A stretch of DNA of 64,000 nucleotides from Leuctra nigra (lineage: Eukaryota > Arthropoda > Insecta > Plecoptera > Leuctridae), in the NCBI GenBank assembly GCA_934045905.1, contig OW203769.1, positions 16,213,705 through 16,277,704 of the forward strand, in the 5' to 3' direction. Made by a program: the position numbers and the translations under genes. The notes beneath the pieces are model-generated. The model was not told where the DNA came from, searched no databases, and saw only the letters and a program-made list of their open reading frames with translations. Below, one piece after another: positions 11,428-21,999 of the stretch (position 1 is its first letter; each line of letters starts with the position of its first letter).

Positions 11428-11654
11428 AGGTGGATTCACACGGCCGTTCCAAACTTCGAGTTTGAAACTCAAGTTTGCCAAAGTTTTGAATCGCCGTTCC
11501 AAAAACTCCCTTGTGAACTATAAAAGTTTGAAACTCAATCCTCACAGTTCGAATCTTTTCATAGTTCACACGAAGGTTTTTGGAACGGTGATTCGGAACT
11601 TCGGCAAACTTGAGTTTCAAACTCGAAGTTTGGAACGGCCGTGTGAATCCACCT
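11428..11654. repeat. Palindromic MITE, copy a
   Basis: Nearly the whole 227 bp is one imperfect palindrome: AGGTGGATTCACACGGCCGT at the left is mirrored at the right end. Inside are inverted GTTCCAAACTTCGAGTTTG and AATCGCCGTTCCAAAAAC. No coding potential. It is the sister of the element at 12250-12452, and the two bracket the first GPCR coding exon. Confidence 0.88.
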
Positions 11655-11917
11655 AAACAGAATTGGAAAAGATTTGTCTATGGACATTTGACATTTGCCC
11701 TCAGCCCCCCAGAGGGGCGCTAAGGCTGATTTTTGGGGTATTTTGCAACACGTTTGATTTTTTGTGGGCTAACGGTGCAAGATAATTACAATCAGTTTGC
11801 ATATTAAAATTTAGGTTGGCATTTGTAATGTTATCCATATTCAAAAAAGCCCACTTAAAAAACCCACTGGGCAATTAAAAAAAAAAAAAAAAAGGGTTTT
11901 TTTCCAATCCTACTCAC
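11655..11917. other. GPCR intron 1 start (minus strand), with A-run
   Basis: Intron sequence adjoining the exon 1 donor, including a run of about 16 A at 11878-11893. No further feature. Confidence 0.5.
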
Positions 11918-12215
11918 CGTCCATGATGGTGCTGACGAGGTTGAACGGCAGACACAGCACGTTGACGAGCAAGTCGGCGCAGGCGAGGTTCGCGATCAGC
12001 ATGTTCATCGGACTCCTCATCCTCTTGCTCCTGTAGACGACGCTGACGACGAAGCAGTTGCCGGTGACGCCGACGATGAAGATGACGGCGTAGGCGACGC
12101 AGAAGAGCGTCGTCACCGGCCACGAGTACTTGAGCGCGTAGATGTCGAAGTCGTCGAGCGTCGCGTTGACGGAGGCGTTGACGGAGGCGTTGACGGTGAG
12201 GTTGACGTCTAGCAT
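11918..12215 (-). CDS. Neuropeptide-type GPCR, first coding exon (N-terminus-TM2)
   Basis: The minus-strand ATG at 12213-12215 opens 99 codons ending at donor GACG|GTGAGT (phase 1). The extracellular N-terminus has four N-glycosylation sequons (NLT, NAS, NAS, NAT). TM1 carries the class A Asn (VGVTGNCFVVSVVY), followed by the first intracellular loop RSKRMRSPMN, TM2 with its Asp (LIANLACADLLV) and LCLPFNLVSTIMD. Upstream, CCCCTTCAG is a plausible acceptor just before ACCTCCAGCAGG-ATG, so at least one 5' non-coding exon lies further right. The protein should act at the plasma membrane as a peptide receptor. The exact ligand class (SIFamide, trissin, NPFF/orexin-like) is inference. Confidence 0.88.
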
Positions 12216-12249
12216 CCTGCTGGAGGTCTGAAGGGGAAATGTTTTTTAA

Positions 12250-12452
12250 GGTGGATTCACAAGGCCGTTCCAAACTTCCCAAGTTTGCCAAAGTTCCAAA
12301 TCGCCGTTCCAAAAACTCCTGTGAGAACTATGAAAAGATTCGAACTGCGAAGATTGAGTTCCAAACTTTCATAGTTCACACGGAAGTTTTTGGAACGGCG
12401 ATTCGGAACTTCGGCAAACTTGGGAAGTTTGAAACGGCCGTGTGAATCCACC
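12250..12452. repeat. Palindromic MITE, copy b
   Basis: Same family as 11428-11654: ends AGGTGGATTCACAAGGCCGT and the near-complement, with inverted AAGTTTGCC and GCCGTTCCAAAAACT arms. It sits about 35 bp upstream (in transcript sense) of the first GPCR coding exon. Confidence 0.87.
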
Positions 12453-13140
12453 TTTAGTAGTATAAGTAGTAGTAAAGTACGAATCAACTAATCGTGATAC
12501 CCAGGTATATTCGCAAATATCGGAGTCTCTACCCATCCCGACCCTTCCCGACCACGGGCTTCTATTCAAGCGCTCGATTGCCAAGAATGAGCTGTAAACC
12601 CGTCCATTCATGCGCTTCATTAGACAATATGGATTCTTAAGATGTTTAGGGAATTGCGATTTTGATACTTTTGAATGCAAAAATGAATGTCTTATTGAAC
12701 ATAGATGAAAATCATTTTTTATTTTTCAAAATCGGTTCATAATTTTTCATGGCGCGTCGACAGCGGTATCATTTTGCGCACATTTTAAGATTCTGTTAAC
12801 TTTATTTGTTAAAAGGGAGGATATGGAGAGGCGTCGAAAGGGGGTCCGGCCCGGAGGAGTCCAGCACTTGTGGGAAGGTCAGGCCGGAATGGGGACGGAC
12901 CTGGGGGAGGGAGGCTTCGGGCCGGTGGGACCCGATTTCAGGAGGAACACCATTTTGAGGGGGAGGCCGGCCCGAAGGGCCCGCGAATTTGGGGAGAGTA
13001 TGGGACTAGGTCGACCATGGACTGCACTTAGTTGGGACCAACTCGTATTGTGAGGCAGCCCTTAAGCCCCACCACCGCGTCAAGGTAGCAATCCATCTGT
13101 GAGGTGTTTGTTAGCATTTACAGTGACATGGGGAGAGGGT
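12453..13140. other. No gene; GC-rich island at about 12825-13060
   Basis: The stretch 12825-13060 is clearly more G-rich than its surroundings (GGGGGTCCGGCCCGGAGG and similar) and open on the plus strand for 76 codons, but without recognisable protein features. It may be a fragment of a foreign or repeat sequence. Confidence 0.35.
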
Positions 13141-13149
13141 TGTGGCCTG

Positions 13150-13570
13150 AACCTGGTTACGTGTCTTCAAAGCGTTTTATTCAGTTTTGCCTTTAAACTA
13201 ACAGAATTTTTAAAAAATTATATTTTAACGTCCATTTTAGGCAGTCGAAATAATGCGTTCAAATCGTTTTATTAAGTTTTGCCTTTACACTAACAGAATT
13301 TTTAAAATAATATATTTTAACGACCATTTCAGGCAGACGAAATAATGTCACACACTGGAGTACATTATGACCTCTGGTACGATACAATTATTTAATGGTT
13401 TTTATCGTATTTTACACTTATGAGGTCGTACCATAGGTCACAATGTACTTCAGTGTGTGCCATTATTTAGTCCAGTAATCTTGAAAGGCACGCTAATATC
13501 GGATTTTTAATATTCTGTTATTGTGAAGACAAAACTAAAAAAACACTTTGAAGCACCATGCGCGTCCCGT
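13150..13570. repeat. Diverged palindromic MITE with duplicated left arm
   Basis: The core 13339-13470 is an inverted repeat (AATGTCACACACTGGAGTAC against its complement near 13440). It is related to the palindromes at 34.2 and 35.2 kb, which share ACTGGAGTAC, GACCTCTGGTACGA and ATTATTTAGTC. The left arm is tandemly duplicated (13170-13250 and 13258-13345). Confidence 0.7.
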
Positions 13571-13739
13571 TATTTAATGCAGGCCTCTAAATGAGCAGGA
13601 GATCTATTCTAGAACGAATTTCCAATTCCATTCTGATGGAATCCGGGCACTGCCATTAGGATTAACATTGTATAGAATCGAATTCTATAGTGGAATTGGG
13701 AATTTAAAAGTTCTAGAATAGGGCCCCAGGTTGTGTTCC

Positions 13740-13882
13740 TCCTCTACTATAAACTTTTTCTCCGTTTCCTCCTTACTTCCTCACTGAAAGTCCCTTAGAC
13801 GAGAGGCAAATGCTAGGAAGGTTCTCTACTAATAGGTCACGGTCGCCACCTTCCCACCGTCCATCCTTGCGTATATCTATCA

Positions 13883-13965
<83 letters not shown>

Positions 13966-14000
13966 TAGTTGCAAAACAGTGCGACGTTAAAACATATCTA
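13740..14000 (+). mobile_element. SINE fragment with expanded hexamer
   Basis: Body and tail of the SINE family are recognisable (GGCAAATGCTAGGAAGG, CTACTAATAGGTCACGGTCG, then CAAAACAGTGCGACGTTAA). The internal CATCATC segment has expanded to about 14 units of ATCGTC at 13880-13963. The tRNA head is missing. Confidence 0.78.
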
Positions 14001-15545
14001 ACAAAACGAAGAAGGAATCTGCTCTGTAAATATTTCTGACAGATTGTAGGTATACTTTTCCCCGACACCTTGTGGATCAATATCCTGATTCCCATCTGGA
14101 TATATCCCGGGAAAAGTAATTACTTTCGAAGTATTCGGTTACTCGGGAAAACAGCTCGACAGGCTTCTCTTATTAATATTATCATTCAAACCGCGGGGCA
14201 TTTTTTCTAAGATTTCACTTCGAAAGTCAATTCCGACTCTGTTCATTGTTTTCTACTTGCGTTATAACAAACACGATTTGGGAGACATGGGCATGCGCGA
14301 AGTATGCGCGATGGTGGAGAAGTGGCCAAAAGTATTTTAAACATCTCAAACAAAACTTTCAGTCTTCGTAAAATACATTTAAAATAGTTTTATTTTGGCT
14401 CAATTGATCTGCCAAAACATTTTAATTGTTACAATCACACGCATTCTTAATAATTGACCGGATCCACCGCCTTCCTGAAGCTTGATCTTGTGTACTGACA
14501 GTTCATCTCGTTTGACTACTAATTCCTATTTAGGTGCTTTGTGATCACAACTGAACTTGGCAGATGACCTGTTGCATTGTGCAGGGGAGAAATCACACTG
14601 TTACTCTAATATAGATATTTTACATTTAGAGGATTTTGTAAACAATTGATTACAATGTTACCTGCCATCACAAGTTTATTTTGTTTTTTAAATCTTATGG
14701 GAAATAATACTTAATAAAATATCAATGTCTTAAACAATCAGGAACAATTTATAGCCAGATTCTTCAAAAATCATTGAGATTTTTAATTATTGTTACTCAA
14801 ATACACTATTTGTGTGTAATTGATACACAAATCAACTCTTAAAATTTTAGTTTATAGAATTCTTGACTAATCTATGAAAACCGCAGTTCGGTAGGGATGC
14901 TGTAAATGTGGATTACCCCCCTCCCCCCTCCCCCAATGGTCGGACAGACGTCGTTCAATTTTTATCAAATCTCGACGAAAAATCTTCTCATTCCGCCTGC
15001 ATAAAATCTCAAGTACCTGCATATTTCAAGACATCTAAATGTGAATGCAATACACGAATACATCAAGATTTGACCCAGTTTCGCCAGAGATTGGATGTAA
15101 AAGCTCACGGCGATATAATATTTTATTTTCTACTCTCAATACAAACTTTGCGCGCGTGTTTAATAAGTTTTAAATTGAATATGTGGATGGAAGTGGCCCG
15201 ACGTGAGATCTTTGAGCTGTGTTACTCCGGGATGACGCGACCAATTCGGACCAATCAGAAAGTATATGAGATGTCGCATGAAGTTTGGTGCTCCAATTGA
15301 ATTGATATGAGACATGGTTTAGCGTTCCATTGGCATTGGTCAAGGTGATTTTACTGATTTCTGTATTGAATTGACACTACGTTTATCAAGGAGTTGAAAT
15401 CAAAATTGTCCTTATTAGTTTTTACCTTATTGTATGAAACGATTTTCCCTGTTAGTTTTTAAGGTTGTTTTTTATATTTGTTATGTCTTCTTGTGGAGTT
15501 TTATTCTGTTAGAGTTTGTTTTTCCTTTGTTTGAACTCTTAACAG
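14001..15545. other. No gene recognised
   Basis: AT-rich. A plus-strand open frame at 14908-15300 (130 codons) has no recognisable domain and begins in a C-rich low-complexity run. At 15310-15323 ACATGGTTTAGCG faces an inverted GCTAAACCATGT at about 15847-15858, which could mark a small element. Confidence 0.35.
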
Positions 15546-15547
15546 AC

Positions 15548-15652
15548 CGAGCCACCGTCAGTTGTTCTGTAAGGCCGAGAAAGACAACATTGCAAGGTGA
15601 GCGCGCAATGAAGTCTTTCTCGGCCTAGCAGAACAACTGACTGTGGCTCCAT
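15548..15652. repeat. Long hairpin, about 34-bp stem
   Basis: GAGCCACCGTCAGTTGTTCT and AAGGCCGAGAAAGAC are mirrored by GTCTTTCTCGGCC and AGAACAACTGACTGTGGCTC, leaving a loop of about 35 nt. It is either a small MITE or an RNA hairpin; the stem is longer than usual for a miRNA precursor. Confidence 0.7.
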
Positions 15653-16689
15653 CTGGTGAGAGTTTCATCTATGTGAAGTGCTTTATAAGCCATGTGATGA
15701 AGTGAATAAAAATAAACTTATGAAAGCTATCAAACTGAGCCAAATTAATTATTTTTCTGTAACTATCATGTCGTAAAAACTCAATAAGTATAAACTCTAT
15801 GATGTTGCATATAAACTCAAAGTAAAGAAATACATCCAATGCCGTGCTAAACCATGTAGTTAAGGCTCATATGGTCATTCCAGGATTGTCATTGGTTATT
15901 GCCATGGCAATCTAGTCCTAATCAACTGCTTAATGTTAGCAAGGCATTGAAAAATGGCCCTTAGTGTTGATTTCTCGAACAATTTAATGGCAAAAGGAAT
16001 GTAAAGTGACGGGAAGTTTTCAAACAAGAATTATGGCAACTTATACATTTCATAAATTTCGTAAATTTATAGTCCAAGGTAAAAAGTTTCCGAAAATTTC
16101 GAAAAATCATGAAAGTTTCGAAATGAAAAGTTTCGCTGGCCATCACTAGTTGACAGCCACAGGTTTCCCTGGAGACCAATTCTTGAGTTTTTATGTTTTG
16201 AAACCATGTGTGTTTGAATTGTATAAAACTTGAAACAGTTGACAACTATTGCTTAGCCCTCAACTTTTTTACGTTTAAAACAATGAAAACTCAAGAATTG
16301 GCCTCCTGTGAGAATACAGAAGGCAGAAGCGAGAAGGACATGTATGAATTCAGTAGGAGGAAGCAAGAAGAGAGCTTCATCGCAACACTGTTCTGTCACG
16401 TCAAAGCGGTTCCAACGAATACATTTGTATTCAACGACTTGTCATTGCCTTGTCGATTCCGACGCAATAGTTGATGTTTACAGAAGGCCGTGACTTGTTG
16501 GACATGCGCTTTGAGGTTGCGATTAAACAACGTGGAACAGTCATTTGGATTCACGGCTGGGAATGGGAAAACATTTCCATGCGTGTGGAATAAATAGCTG
16601 AATTAAACAGAATTGTTGATTCAAGAGTGCTGTTTTATTGCATTTGAAGCTTTGAATATGACGTCACAAAACCAGTAAAATTAATTTTA
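15653..16689. other. No gene; a short inverted repeat near 16.2 kb
   Basis: GACCAATTCTTGAGTTTT (about 16173-16190) is mirrored by AAAACTCAAGAATTGGCC (about 16287-16304), enclosing roughly 95 bp. Small open frames here have no family resemblance. Confidence 0.4.
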
Positions 16690-16812
16690 TATGATCTCTT
16701 TCTGTAACTCGCTTTGGTGACGGACATAAATAGGAAGAGGATGAGGATGGATTGTGGGAAGGTGGCGGTCGTGGCCTATTAGTGGGGATCCTATCGACTG
16801 AGGAAAACCACG
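16690..16812 (-). mobile_element. SINE body fragment
   Basis: On the minus strand the body words CTCAGTCGATAGG, ACTAATAGGCCACGACCGCC and CTTCCCACAATCCATCC match the SINE family. The head and most of the tail are missing. Confidence 0.7.
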
Positions 16813-16837
16813 AGAATTAATTAGAAGGTTTCTAAGT

Positions 16838-17250
16838 TCCAAAAGTGGGTGTAACTTTGATAGGATGTTCACATGAACAGTCTGATTGTATATTAGTGGC
16901 ACTTTTTTCATTTTTGCTCGTGTCTTTCGGATACGATAGGAATCCGTGAACCAATTAACCTCAAATTTTAAAAGTGTGTTGTTCAAGGATAAACTTGGGT
17001 AAAAAGTTACTAGGCAGATTTTTAAAATTAATTTTTATACGGGACCCACCGAGTCAAGTAAATAGCTAATTATTCACCAAAAACCAACTAATTACTACTA
17101 AGCAAATAAAATAAAATGTTACAAGTGATAACCCATAGTCTCCATCTAATCATGATAAAAATTTCAAATAATTTCTTCAACACATTTCGTCTCCAATCGT
17201 ATCCAATAAGTGTCTACAACGCTGAGCAAAATCGCTCCCAAAATGAAATT
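16838..17250. mobile_element. Truncated MITE of the AGGTGGTGCA family
   Basis: Shares the inner arm AAGTGGGTGTAACTTTGATA..GATGTTCACATG and the opposing arm ending CAAAATCGC with the elements at 42.1, 45.4 and 53.6 kb. The terminal bases are not preserved. Confidence 0.7.
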
Positions 17251-17984
17251 GGCTCTGTTTTGTGCGTGTTCCGTGCTCACTTACCAACGCAACTCCAAGC
17301 AATTTCCTACAACTAAATGTGACATCGCTATCAACACATGTTTTGATCATGCACCTCGAACTACTGTGTAAACTGCATCACCTACAAGACGCCATGCTGT
17401 TCCTTGCACTGACGTCACAGAGTGTATGGAAGTGCTACACACACATTGATTGAGATATATTTAGATGTTATTGCCGGCAGCACTCAGGGATTGAGAGAGT
17501 GTGAGTATGTACAGCATGTCCATCATCAACATGAAGAGATGAGAGAAAGATGCACGGGAGAGAAATCTCCGTCTTTGTCATACACATGATTTGTATACTT
17601 TTTTATTGATTTGTTACCTTGATTATTAATTTGCCATTTTTTGTTGATTTTAGTATTATTCTTGTGTGTGTACACAATTGTGTGTATTAGAGGTAGAAGG
17701 GCGGAAGTCCACTTCAATGATTCTTGTGGTGAGCTCATAAATCAGTATTTTTGTATTCATCCAATCATATTTTGTAATGGTGACATGAGTCATTGTGTAA
17801 GAGAATGCTTTAACATTATTATTGACAATAATCAGTCAAATGGCAATAAGAGCTTGATTACATCATTCCAAAAGTATGCAACTCAAAAATTGTTGTAATT
17901 GTTACTACGAAATAAAAAAATCAGATAGAAAGGCAATGTTGAAATAACCATTGGAAATTTTTATGATTTGGCTATTTATTTGGT
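17251..17984. other. No gene; copy of the dispersed repeat from 5.1-5.4 kb
   Basis: From about 17780 the plus strand matches the minus strand of 5121-5370 (ATGAGTCATTGTGTAAGAGA). It is interrupted after about 17890. Confidence 0.45.
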
Positions 17985-18110
17985 ATCACTCCTTTTCAGT
18001 GCTGAATTTTTTTATATCCTCTATTTTTATTAGTTGACAGAGACTTGGCTGCCTATTTTTAACGGAGTGTTTTTCTCAGAATTACTATTATTATTACATA
18101 AACAGGAAAA
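17985..18110 (+). mobile_element. Solo right end of the 57.9-kb DNA transposon family
   Basis: GGTATCACTCCTTTTCAGTG, GAGACTTGGCTGCCTA and AACGGAGTGTTTTTCTCAG match the right terminal repeat at 58.86-58.97 kb in order. The left end is missing or unrecognisable. It interrupts the dispersed repeat, which resumes with GACTTCGGGCCTTCTA at about 18113. Confidence 0.72.
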
Positions 18111-19860
18111 ATAGACTTCGGGCCTTCTACTTCCGAGGTACAGAACTTATATTTTTCATATTGTTATAAATATTTTTAATTTAATTATGATATTTATTAT
18201 TTTGATAATGTTGTGATTATCATGCTATTGTATTTCTATGTGATTTTCATTTTTGTCCAGAGTGTAAACTGAATTACTTTTCTGCTCCTCCCTCACACAT
18301 GAGCTATTGACTAGATAGCTTGACATTATGACAGACGCTTTGGCAACACTGTAAGCTTGTCAGCGTTCCATTTCAAAAGCTTCCAAACCATCAACGTGTC
18401 GTGCTCATCTCAGTTGTCAAACAACACTCGTCCATGCGACCAGATATTAACTGTTCAGTGACACAAAGCCAGGAAATTAAACACCAAGTACTTAATTTTT
18501 AGAGTTTTCAGAAACAAAACGTGTAGGTTGTCAACTTTTCGACACGCATTTTTTTCTATTTGTGGTTTTCGATGTGCAGCCACCGTAGCTGTGTATGGGG
18601 GGGGGGGGAGGGGGTTATGGGGGCCCGGAAATTTGGATCGAATGAGTAGCATAAAAATGATTAAAAAGTCAAAATATCGACAAACAAGAGCAATAAAAGC
18701 AGAGTAATTTAAAGAAGTTAAATAATCAAATCGACCAAAATTTGTGTTTAAATCTCGTTAAAATGCGCTAAATTGAAAAATAAAAATGTGTCATTCTGAC
18801 AATTGAAATTCAGAAAATCAAAAGAAATAGCTCATACGTGTTAAATTTATCACTTAAAAGTTAAAACAAGTACAAACAATCTGTATTTAATTGTTCACTC
18901 GTATAATGCATGTTTGATGATGCTGGACGATTATTACAGCGATACAACGAAATAAAGTATATTTTGACAGGTATGTTGCCAAAGCATTGCATTTTATTTT
19001 TTATTTTTGATTATGAAACATCTGAACTTTGTTGATGACGTCGTAGGGGAAGGAGATCTACTTTGGTCCATTTCGAATAATTATGTTAAATTACTTACGG
19101 TCTGTTTTTCAATATTAACGTTAAACAGTTAGGGGTCATTCTATGATTTTATGGTTGCCATGGTAATAAAGTCCTAATAATTTTTTTTATTTTAACACAG
19201 AATTAATAAACCGACTCTTAAAAGTTATATTTGGGACTCGACGTTGAGAAATGATCAGTGTAAGAACTTATGACGTCATAAATATGATATCTTCGTGATT
19301 CGCGAGTGCAGAGAACAATCTATTCGGAGAAGAAGTTCGCAAATGCATTGCATATTACCTCACGTTATGCCCGATATTCTCTGATGGGAGCCAAGCAATG
19401 CACTTAATCGTCAAGAAGCTTTTAGCTGATTGCTCGGGGCATCTTGGCATCATACCGGTTTGCATCGGACCAAGTTGGCACAGGAAGGCAATTGAACTCC
19501 CATGCATTTCAATGACGGTTTTCCGCGGTTAAGGCGAATGATGGGAAGGTTTCCATTAGTAAACACCAAAGCTTGCAAAAACAGCGAAAACACAATGGTT
19601 ACGTGGTTCGTGTAAACGTTTCTCAAATTTATTATCTTATTTGAAAATAAGAAAGTTTCCTATTTCTAACTAAATTGCTCTTTAATATTGAATATTTTAA
19701 ATAAGGACACTATACAGAAACATAAAGACATCAGCATTGACTTCTCATTTAGTTAATTTGTCTTGTCTTTTATTTTGACATCAAATCTTTCTATATCACG
19801 AGGAAATTTATAGAATGATATTCTGTCATTGCTGAATCCTGAATCCTCGATTTGTTCATC
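18111..19860. other. No gene recognised
   Basis: AT-rich, with a G run at 18598-18610. No exon, RNA gene or defined repeat seen. Confidence 0.4.
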
Positions 19861-20260
19861 CAAAAATGGCACAAACACACACAAATAATATTGGAATAGA
19901 TTATAAAAATAGCTCCACACACCTATCTTTCAGGTTCTCATCTCTTGACCCCCCCCCCCCCCCCCCTGTGACGTCAGATAATACCACCCTATTGTATTTA
20001 AACATAATATTTACAATTAAATATTGTCGTTCCGATTTTAAGTTTGTGGAAAATCTTTTACAATTTCGTTGGCCCAATGGAACCAGCGAATTTAATTTAA
20101 TTTTGTATTTTTTGCTTTATAATTTTTTCTGTTTTACTTCAAAAGCAATTGTTTTCGATTTTCTCCTGATGAAGTTTTCTGAAACTATATCCGAATATAG
20201 AGATAATTTGATGTAATATAATAAAGCTGGTGAACCGTCTCAAAAATTTGGTTTTATTTA

Positions 20261-20319
<59 letters not shown>

Positions 20320-20325
20320 GAGTAT
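19861..20325. other. Poly-C tract and (AT)n microsatellite
   Basis: A C run of about 18 lies at 19950-19967. A TA dinucleotide array of about 55 bp lies at 20262-20317, next to the 3' end of the LINE fragment on the other strand. Confidence 0.8.
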
Positions 20326-20329
20326 TTTA

Positions 20330-20985
20330 CAGCACAGGCCGTTTCTCACACCCCAATCGCCACCTCTCCTTGTCCATCCAACCATCTTCCAGCAAGTTTC
20401 TTCTCCCCATTGCCTCCTTTACATCTTCTTGCCGTTCTCTCGGCGGTCGGCCCCTTTTCCTCCTCTCTGGAGGGGTCCAATGCCATCTGTTCATTCCTAA
20501 TATGCTCAATTCTTGACACCCTACAACTTTTTCTGAGCGCATCCATTTCAACCGCCATCAACCTCTCTTTATCCCTCTTCGTTACTTCCCAGGTCTCAGA
20601 TCCGTATGTAAGAATACTTTGTACAATGCTGCTATAAATTCTATTCTTTGTAGGCTTCTGCAGTTGTTCAGACCACCACATCGAGTTCAGCTTCTGAACC
20701 GCTTGTCTTCCCTGGATTATCCGGCTGCTAATATCTCTGCGACTACTTCCCTCCGATGAAAAAATAGATCCTAAGTACTTATACTCTCGGCACTCTTTCA
20801 CTTCCTTCCCATCCACGTCCATGTCATTACCTTCTCCCCCTACCACCAAGTATTTGGTCTTGTCAAAATTGATTTTTAAACCCCATTTTTCGTATGTTTC
20901 TGATAATTTCCGCATCATATAATTGCAGTCGTCCTCGTCCAATGCAACCACTACTTGGTCATCAGCAAAGAGAAGGGAATGCAGG
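20330..20985 (-). pseudogene. 5'-truncated LINE reverse transcriptase fragment
   Basis: The minus strand starts just before the RT catalytic segment FADDQVVVALDED (ADD box) and continues through LKINFDKTKYLVVGG, CREYKYLGSIFSS, ILTYGSETWEVTK and RLMAVEMDALRKSCRVSR, typical of RTE/BovB-like elements. The C-terminus (RRKRGRPPRERQEDV..MDKERWRLG) is in another frame, so there is a frameshift near 20490. Everything upstream of the YADD region is missing. This is a dead copy of a different element from the LINEs at 22 and 37 kb. Confidence 0.85.
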
Positions 20986-21844
20986 AATCATTTCCAATAA
21001 TAATATCGGTAAGGAAATGAAATACTTATTGTGTTTACTGCATACTCGTATACATTGGGTTTCAAAGTTTTCTACCGACTAATTGTTTTTCATATCACAG
21101 GTGACATTCAAAGTTCATCATGCATTCTTTCATATTTTCTCTTGTGATATCGTCTGATGTTGAGAAGCCGACGTAAAACGAAAAGTTTAATGAATATTTT
21201 CTCAAAGTTTTACATATAAATCTGTCTATTTTTACTCTTTGACATTGTTGTTAATTGCTTTCATATCATCAGTTTCGCAGACTGAAAGTTGACGCTAGTC
21301 GCCGGGAGAATAAAGAGACGGGAAAGTTTCTGACTGAAAAATAACATTGAGTATAAGAGTGTTGTTTTTAGAGAACGGATTTCGAAACGTACGAAATTCA
21401 CGGGATTCGAGCAGCGGGAGAAACTTGCTTTGACGACGAAAGCGAAATCTGATCTCATTTCACTTTGATATTTCAATAAACAGTACTTGCGAAGTTTCAA
21501 ACCGACAGAAGAGGCGGATACAATTCGCTTCAAGGTGCTTTTGTTATGTTTTAATTTTTCGCATAATAACTTTGTTCTCTTTTTGATTAGTTTGTACACC
21601 CATTTAGTGAGAAATTTTTGTATTATTAATTGTATGTAGCTGGCAGCAGGGCACATAGTGTTACGGGGACTACCCTATTCCTGCTGCCAGCAAATGCAAG
21701 GTGTGTATTTGGAAATAACAAAATAAAATAAAACAAATTTAATTTAAAAATAAGCTTAAAATTTCAATAACTCTTATTTTTCTTTACCGATTCTCCTGAT
21801 CAAGAAAAATTTGAAATTGATGGTTCACTATAATAGTAGTAGGC
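20986..21844. other. No gene recognised
   Basis: AT-rich. CTGGCAGCAGG at 21640-21650 and CCTGCTGCCAG at 21681-21691 form a short hairpin around GCACATAGTGTTACGGGG. Confidence 0.4.
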
Positions 21845-21965
21845 CACTAAAAGGCAGTACTTATAGGCCACGACAGTTTCCTTCCCACCATCCGTTCTCA
21901 TATATTCTTCATTTTCATCTCCCTATTATCAGCAATCATTCATCAGTCGCTATCAGCATATAGTT
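21845..21965 (+). mobile_element. SINE body fragment
   Basis: TTATAGGCCACGACAGTTTC, CTTCCCACCATCC and AATCATTCATCAGTCGCTAT match the SINE body. No head and no clear tail. It abuts the 5' region of the intact LINE. Confidence 0.65.
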
Positions 21966-21999
21966 GCATATAGCATATAGTTTGGGGGTTAAATGGTTG

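Noticed and set aside
12823..13053. GC-rich 76-codon frame
   Set aside because: No recognisable domain, no splice borders, and base composition alone keeps it open.
13773..13964. Met-Thr repeat frame on the minus strand
   Set aside because: It is the ATCGTC hexamer array in a SINE fragment.
20230..20637. Frame with repeated Ile-Tyr
   Set aside because: Translation of the (AT)n array followed by the antisense of a LINE fragment.
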